Positions 59,096-64,000 of a stretch of DNA of 64,000 nucleotides are shown one piece after another (the first letter of the stretch is position 1; every line of letters starts with the position of its first letter). The notes under the pieces are model-generated. The model was not told the DNA's origin, did no database searches, and saw only the letters and a list, made by a program, of their open reading frames with translations. The translations under genes were made by a program, and so were the position numbers. The stretch covers positions 1 to 64,000 of the forward strand of contig NZ_JAMTCN010000023.1 in NCBI RefSeq assembly GCF_024171865.1, in the 5' to 3' direction. Source of the DNA: Prauserella aidingensis. Its GTDB lineage: Bacteria > Actinomycetota > Actinomycetes > Mycobacteriales > Pseudonocardiaceae.

Positions 59096-60319
59096 GTGGA
59101 GACGTTGAAGCTCGACGACCTGTTGTCAGCGGTCGAGGTGGGCGGTGCGAACTGCCTGCGATCGGTGACCGAACTCGAGCCGGCCGCCGGCCCGCATGCC
59201 TCTGTGGCGCCCGCGAAGTTCGCATCAGCGCGGTCGGACATGGGGACCTATGCCTACGAGACGCGGTACGACGAGGACGGCAACCCGTCCGACGTCGTGA
59301 TCATCGATTCCAAGCAGTCACAGCTGAACCGGGTCGAGCATGCGCTGGCCGAAGCGATCCGGGACGGGCATCCCGTGCTGTCGCGCCTGCCCCGCCTGGT
59401 GGTCGAGTACGAACGCAACGGCGAGACCGTCGAACTGTCCGATCTGGAACTGCCGCACCGTGCCTTCGACGGGCACGTGCGCGCAGGCTCGGTGGATGGC
59501 AGCCCTGCCCCGACCTACGAGCAGTACCGGGCGATCAGGGACGCCAGCCCGGCCAACGCCCGGGCGTTGTTCGACACGAGCCCGGCGAGCCTGGTCTTCG
59601 GATCGTGGGACTCCACGCGCGCCGCACGCCAAGGCCGTTGGCGCAGTCTCCTCGCAGGCGAGATCATCGGGTACTGCCGCAAGCCGGCCAATTCGAACGA
59701 GCCGGAACGCAAGGGCGGCGCGCGGGTCGACCCCATGGGGATGCGGATCGAGCTGAGCGGCCCGGAACTCAAAGCCCTGGCCGAGCGGCAGCGCGTCGAA
59801 CTGAGCGGCAAGACTTTCGAGACGTTGACGAAAGCCGCAGCCGCGGCCAAGGGCGACAAGCGAGCCAAGACGTCGAACGCCGGCCTCGGCGGGATTCCGC
59901 CGTCGTTGGAGGCACTGGCCGGCGTCGCCTGCCGCCGCATCGTGCGATCGCACGTGCTCAGCTTCGCGGCGCTGCGCCAAATCCGGTTCGGAGCGGGACC
60001 CGAAGGGGACGCTGCCTGTCGCGCGTTGCTGGTCAGCCTGGCTCTGAGTGGGCTGGCCCGCTCGGACGCGGAACTGGTGCTGCGTGCGAACTGCGACCTC
60101 GTCGAGACCTCCCCGACCCGCATGGAAATGCTCGGACGAGGTGGCACGACAACGGAATTCGCCGCCCCCGGCATCGAGGCCGCCGACGCGCTGCTGGCCA
60201 GCGCCCTCGACCACGCGGAAAGCGTGGCCGGGGTGTCGTGGAACGGGGTCGTGCTGCGGGTGGCGGGCGATCCGGCGATCGCCGCCGGTGCCGCAGACGA
60301 CGACGCCGAAGGCAACTGA
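59096..60319 (+). CDS. csb1: Type I-G (I-U) CRISPR Cas7 protein Csb1
   Basis: 407 residues from GTG 59096, with AGGAG seven bases upstream. The Csb1/GSU0053 pattern includes the early KFASARSDMGTYAYETRY, IDSKQSQLNRVEHALAEAI (~residues 70-88), LPHRAFDGHVRAG, the SLVFGSWDSTRAARQGRWRS segment (~165-184) and PSLEALAGVACRRIVRSHVL. Csb1 is the backbone subunit that polymerises along the crRNA in the Cascade-like complex of this subtype. The stop overlaps csb2 (TGATG). Intact and of usual length. Confidence 0.92.
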   Translation: METLKLDDLLSAVEVGGANCLRSVTELEPAAGPHASVAPAKFASARSDMGTYAYETRYDEDGNPSDVVIIDSKQSQLNRVEHALAEAIRDGHPVLSRLPRLVVEYERNGETVELSDLELPHRAFDGHVRAGSVDGSPAPTYEQYRAIRDASPANARALFDTSPASLVFGSWDSTRAARQGRWRSLLAGEIIGYCRKPANSNEPERKGGARVDPMGMRIELSGPELKALAERQRVELSGKTFETLTKAAAAAKGDKRAKTSNAGLGGIPPSLEALAGVACRRIVRSHVLSFAALRQIRFGAGPEGDAACRALLVSLALSGLARSDAELVLRANCDLVETSPTRMEMLGRGGTTTEFAAPGIEAADALLASALDHAESVAGVSWNGVVLRVAGDPAIAAGAADDDAEGN

Positions 60320-61878
60320 TGGCGTTCTCGATACAGGCCGAATTCCCCTTCGGCACCTATCGAGCACGCCGGCCGGACGCGACCCCGGACCGGGTGCCGT
60401 CCGTGGCGCGGCTGCACTCGGCCCTGCTGGCGGCTGCCGGGTTCGGACCACGTGCCGTCGAAAGTGACGGCGAACTGGGTCCCTGCGACAACGACGAGGC
60501 CGCGCTGCGCTGGCTGGAGAACAACCCTCCGACCGACGTGCGCATCCCGGAGATCCGGGTGAGCACCAACGATGCGGTGGAGTACCGGGACGACGGGACG
60601 ATCGGCAAGACCGGCAAGACGAAACGGATCCGGAAACTGCCGAAACAACGCACCGCGGTCGCGGTCAACGGCAGTTTCGTATGGACCTGGCGTGAGTCAC
60701 CGCCGGAGCCGGTCGCCGAGGCGCTGCGTGCCCTGTGCGCCGACGTTCCCTACCTCGGCACCACCGAATCCCCGGTGGTGCTGACGGCAGGCGAACCCGG
60801 CAGCGATGTGGAACCGACACACGAACTCGACACACAGGCCGACACGTTCACGAGGGAACCGGGTGCGACGGTCGACATCCCGGCACCCGGACGGGTCGAC
60901 GAACTGGCCGCCGCGCACCGAGCCGAACGTTCCGGCAAAGTCGGCACCAGCAAAGCCGGTACGGACGAACGTGCACTGAGTTCGGTGCCGCCGCGGCGCG
61001 CAGTGCGCCCTGCCCGCTACCGCGCCCGAGAACGCCACGCCGACACGGCCCCGTGGACCGATGTGCTCCTGGTGCCGCTCCGCGGCGAGATCGCGGAGTC
61101 GTCCCGCGTCCGGGTCGCGGTGGCCGCGCACCGGGCACTGATCAAGCTCCTCGCCGCGACCGACGGCAGCGCCCCGCCGGTGCTGACCGGTTCCTATCCG
61201 CAGGGCGTCCGCCGCACTGCGAACCGGGTGGCGATCCACGTGATCGACCGGGACCTTCCCGCGCAACTGCCCGGCCACGGCGGTCCGGCCCTCGCGGTCC
61301 TGGTGCCGCGGGAGGCCGAGCCCGCCGACGCCGCGGCGGTGTACCGCGCCGTGTCGATGGTGCGCGAGCTACGGGTCGGAGGACGCATCGGCAAGGTGGA
61401 GGTCGCCGGTGGCGTCGAGGTCGTGGCCGGTGATCGGTTCTGGTACGAACCGGCCCCCGGCACCGTGCGCCTGTGGCGTACCAGCCCGCCGGCCGTGCCG
61501 GACACCCGTGGCCGGGACGGCTGGACGTTCACACACGCCGCCCTGCTGTCGCTCGGGTTCGTCTGGCAGGGCACACCGCTGATCACACAACCCCGCGGCC
61601 GAGGGGGGCAACGGGACAACGGATTCGTCGAAGCGGTCACCGGTGCAGGCGCCGCGGTCGTGGCGGCCCACCCCTTGCGTGGCGCTCGTCCGGAGAACTA
61701 CGTCCACCGCGTCAATCCGCACGCCGTGGTCCGGCCGTACCGGGCATGGCTGTCACTCGGGGACCTCGGCGGGTCGCAGACCGTGCAGGCGATCGGCCAG
61801 TCGCGGCACCTCGGTGGCGGCCTGCTGATACCCGACGACCGTCCCGAGGGTGAATGGGTGGAGGAGCAGTGGGCGTGA
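60319..61878 (+). CDS. csb2: Type I-G CRISPR protein Csb2 (Cas5/Cas6-like)
   Basis: 519 residues from ATG 60319. It starts with the RAMP strand FSIQAEFPFGTYRARRPD and the PSVARLHSALLAAAG helix of the Csb2/GSU0054 family. A second RAMP domain ends in SGSQ-type Gly loops (YRAWLSLGDLGGSQTVQAIG, then SRHLGGGLLIPDD). The middle (residues ~160-225) is an Ala/Thr/Asp-rich linker. Csb2 is thought to combine the Cas5 cap role with Cas6-type crRNA processing. Its stop overlaps the cas3 start (GTGA). Confidence 0.9.
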   Translation: MAFSIQAEFPFGTYRARRPDATPDRVPSVARLHSALLAAAGFGPRAVESDGELGPCDNDEAALRWLENNPPTDVRIPEIRVSTNDAVEYRDDGTIGKTGKTKRIRKLPKQRTAVAVNGSFVWTWRESPPEPVAEALRALCADVPYLGTTESPVVLTAGEPGSDVEPTHELDTQADTFTREPGATVDIPAPGRVDELAAAHRAERSGKVGTSKAGTDERALSSVPPRRAVRPARYRARERHADTAPWTDVLLVPLRGEIAESSRVRVAVAAHRALIKLLAATDGSAPPVLTGSYPQGVRRTANRVAIHVIDRDLPAQLPGHGGPALAVLVPREAEPADAAAVYRAVSMVRELRVGGRIGKVEVAGGVEVVAGDRFWYEPAPGTVRLWRTSPPAVPDTRGRDGWTFTHAALLSLGFVWQGTPLITQPRGRGGQRDNGFVEAVTGAGAAVVAAHPLRGARPENYVHRVNPHAVVRPYRAWLSLGDLGGSQTVQAIGQSRHLGGGLLIPDDRPEGEWVEEQWA

Positions 61879-64000
61879 ACTCCGAGAACTGCGTGACACG
61901 CGACGACTTCGGCGCGTTCTTCGCCGAACTGCACCACGGACACCAGCCGTTCCCGTGGCAATGGCGCCTCCTCGACGAAGTGCTCACCACCCGGCGATGG
62001 CCGGAAGCCCTCGTCGCACCCACCGGGTCGGGCAAGACGTCCGCCATCGACGTCCATGTCTTCGCGCTCGCCGTCGCCGCCGCGGAAGGCGGCGCGTTGC
62101 CGCCACGCCGGTTGGCGATGGTCGTGAACCGGCGGGTGCTGGTGGACGACCAGTACGAGCACGCACGCGCGCTCGCCGACCGGCTCGCGGAACCCGGCGA
62201 CTCGTCGGTACTGCGTGCGGTAGCCGAACAGCTCTGGCAGGTGCAGGGACGTGCCGACGAGCACGCCGACTCACCCGGACAAGCCGCGTCACCGCTGCTG
62301 GTGGCGCGGCTCCGTGGAGGGGTCCCGCCGTCCCGCCGGTGGGCGGACCATCCGACGGCGGCGGCGGTCCTGTGCGCAACCCCGGACATGTTCGGCAGCC
62401 GGCTGTTGTTCCGCGGCTACGGTTCGTCCGCGCGCTCGTGGCCGCGCGAAGCCGGACTGCTGGCCGTCGACACGGCCGCACTGATCGACGAAGCCCACCT
62501 GTCGCGGCAACTGCTGCGCACGGCGCGGCGGGTCGGTGAACTCGTCACACTCGCCGAACGCCAGTGGCACGGTCCCTCACCGCTGCACGTGGTCGAAACG
62601 ACCGCAACGCCGGACGGAGCCGCGGGCACGTGGCTCGGGGTCGACGACGCGGACCTGGCCGAAGAGGGGACGCTGCGTGCCCGGTTGACCCGGCCGAAGC
62701 CGGTGGAGCTGGTGCCGGTCAAGCAGTGGGCGGCACCGAACCCGTCGGCGAAGGTCGTCGGCGAACTCGCGCAGCGCACGGTGGAGTTGGCCGACCGTGG
62801 CCTCGGCGGCACGGTCGGCTGTTTCGTCAACACGGTCGCGCGTGCCGTCGACGTGGCACAGCGGCTCCGGGATATGCGCGACCGGGACCTGACGGTCGTC
62901 CTGATCTGCGGCCAGGTTCGCCCGGTCGACCTGCAACGGCTCGAGAACACGTACCCGGGGGTGCTGGGACCCGGCGGCAATTCCGGCGTCGACGTCATCG
63001 TGTCGACCCAGTCGCTGGAGGTCGGTGTCGATCTCGACCTCGCGGGTATCGTGACCGATCTCGCGGCCGGTTCGGCCCTGGCTCAGCGCGCGGGCCGGGT
63101 CAACCGGCGGGGAGAACGCGACGAGGGTCCGGTCGTCGTGGTCGTGCCCGACGAGGGGCTGCGGAGCGACACCCGCTCCGGCCCCTACGCCGGAGACGAC
63201 CTCATCGCCGCTCACGAATGGATCGAACGACGCGCGGCCGCCCCGGAAGGGCTGGCGCCCTGGGCACTGCGGGACGACCCGCCACCCGGCCCGCGCCCGC
63301 GGCGGCGTCTCCTGCAACGCCCCGAGCCGGGGGACGCCTGGCACTGGGCCCGTACGAGCGAGAACCTGGCGTCCGACCCCGAACTCGAACTCTGGCTGGC
63401 CGAGGACTTCGACCCCGATTTCAACGTCGGGGTGGTCGTGCGGAAGCTTCCCGCCGACCCGACGGAGGCCGTCGAGTTGCTGTCGCTGCTCCCTCCCCGA
63501 CGGCACGAAACCTTCAGCGTGCCGCTGGGCACGGCGCGAGAAGCCGTTGCCGCAGCCGGAAACGACGGGGCGTACGCGATCGTGGTGCGCGGCGAACAGG
63601 TTGCGCCTCTGGCGTGGGATCGGACCGAGGCCGGTACCGACCGGCCGCGGATCCGCCCGGGCGACGTCGTCGTGGTCGACGAACCCACTCCGATGTTCAC
63701 CGCCCCCGGCCGGGACGGACAGGAGGAGACACCTCAGGTCGTCACGGACTCGGGTGGCCATCCGGCCAGGGACGTGCTCGAGGATGTCGCCGAGTTGTCG
63801 TCGGAGCTTCGGCCGGGCGAGGTGGTGTACCGGTGCGAGCTTCCACGAAACGAACCGGGCGGTGACGAGGTCGATGAGGCGGCCGCGGAACTGGCAGGCC
63901 GCCTCGACGTTGCTGCGGACGAGCCGGAACGGGACGTCGACGAAGCGGGCGTCGTGCTGGACTGGCTCGACACACACGCCAGGGGGCGCATGGCCGAAGC
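61875..64000 (+). CDS. cas3: Cas3 helicase(-nuclease) of type I-G CRISPR, truncated by window end
   Basis: At least 708 codons from GTG 61875; no stop before 64000. The N-terminus is directly the SF2 helicase: HHGHQPFPWQWRLLDEVL, Walker A LVAPTGSGKTSAIDVHVF (~residues 47-64), the RRLAMVVNRRVLVDDQYE motif Ia, DEAH in ALIDEAHLSRQLL, TTATPDGAAG (motif III), then STQSLEVGVDLDLAGIVTDL and QRAGRVNRRGERDEG (motif VI). In this subtype the HD nuclease usually follows the helicase, which fits its absence from the visible start. Cas3 unwinds and degrades target DNA after Cascade binding. The large subunit and adaptation genes (csx17/cas8, cas4-cas1, cas2) would be expected further right. Confidence 0.92.
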   Translation, partial: MNSENCVTRDDFGAFFAELHHGHQPFPWQWRLLDEVLTTRRWPEALVAPTGSGKTSAIDVHVFALAVAAAEGGALPPRRLAMVVNRRVLVDDQYEHARALADRLAEPGDSSVLRAVAEQLWQVQGRADEHADSPGQAASPLLVARLRGGVPPSRRWADHPTAAAVLCATPDMFGSRLLFRGYGSSARSWPREAGLLAVDTAALIDEAHLSRQLLRTARRVGELVTLAERQWHGPSPLHVVETTATPDGAAGTWLGVDDADLAEEGTLRARLTRPKPVELVPVKQWAAPNPSAKVVGELAQRTVELADRGLGGTVGCFVNTVARAVDVAQRLRDMRDRDLTVVLICGQVRPVDLQRLENTYPGVLGPGGNSGVDVIVSTQSLEVGVDLDLAGIVTDLAAGSALAQRAGRVNRRGERDEGPVVVVVPDEGLRSDTRSGPYAGDDLIAAHEWIERRAAAPEGLAPWALRDDPPPGPRPRRRLLQRPEPGDAWHWARTSENLASDPELELWLAEDFDPDFNVGVVVRKLPADPTEAVELLSLLPPRRHETFSVPLGTAREAVAAAGNDGAYAIVVRGEQVAPLAWDRTEAGTDRPRIRPGDVVVVDEPTPMFTAPGRDGQEETPQVVTDSGGHPARDVLEDVAELSSELRPGEVVYRCELPRNEPGGDEVDEAAAELAGRLDVAADEPERDVDEAGVVLDWLDTHARGRMAE

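Noticed and set aside
59130..59146. Self-match of the 18-bp CRISPR interval to the start of csb1 (GTCGAGGT)
   Set aside because: Only about eight contiguous bases agree, and they lie at the wrong end for a type I seed; expected by chance in GC-rich DNA.

Overview
The window is very GC-rich, dense with GTG and TTG starts and with stop/start overlaps. Its families (graspetide maturase, DUF6480, DUF5997, ShbA-like sigma factor, PIG-V-type mannosyltransferase, MmpS-like domain, Sdh1-type succinate dehydrogenase, free-standing glycine/sarcosine methyltransferase) point to an actinomycete, most likely of the Pseudonocardiales. The taxonomic call is an inference from protein style; no rRNA gene is present and I see no tRNA gene.

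Left arm (1-13.7 kb), accessory DNA. A truncated IS5-type transposase is followed by gene debris, a DUF262/DUF1524 (GmrSD-like) protein, a GNAT acetyltransferase, two NUDIX hydrolases, and one intact Imm1-type immunity gene with two decayed relatives. Next comes a ribosomal-peptide locus: a helix-turn-helix/TPR regulator (5285-6658), small Cys-containing proteins (7475-8641, one double-frameshifted), a graspetide precursor (8707-9048), an ATP-grasp ester/amide ligase (9048-10010) and a PIMT-type methyltransferase (10003-11145). By analogy with fuscimiditide-type pathways the product is predicted to be an aspartimide-bearing graspetide.

11.6-24.6 kb, a modification/defence island. A complete type I restriction-modification operon hsdM-hsdS-hsdR is bracketed by two related HTH-N6-adenine methylases (11621-13726, + ; 22020-23921, -). 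A soluble Ser/Thr kinase with a helical-repeat tail lies inside the bracket and an ECF-type sigma factor lies just outside it.

24.8-30.7 kb: cell-envelope and secreted-type proteins (two DUF4190-type membrane proteins, one carrying an MmpS-like domain, a 27-residue membrane peptide, an anchored extracellular protein), an AAA-type ATPase and a mannosyltransferase-like membrane protein. 30.8-37 kb: an Aquifex-type aconitase, then a cobalamin riboswitch leading a BtuFCD-like importer whose second permease is broken by an out-of-frame internal deletion. 37-43 kb: zinc alcohol dehydrogenase, DUF6480, a MarR regulator with a palindrome facing a CE1758/CE1759-type flavin pair, DUF5997 with a LysR-type effector-domain protein, and a CPBP-family membrane protein.

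43.2-47.7 kb: a catabolic module for aromatic acids (IclR regulator, ferredoxin-reductase fusion, CYP199-like P450, AAHS-type transporter). 47.7-56.1 kb: Entner-Doudoroff genes eda and edd, a succinate dehydrogenase operon, an IclR regulator, and glycine/sarcosine N-methyltransferase (compatible solute). 56.7-64 kb: an acetate/succinyl-CoA transferase-type enzyme, a short degenerate CRISPR cluster, an unexplained structured element with a small membrane ORF, then the start of a type I-G (former I-U) CRISPR-Cas operon, csb1-csb2-cas3, which runs off the right edge.
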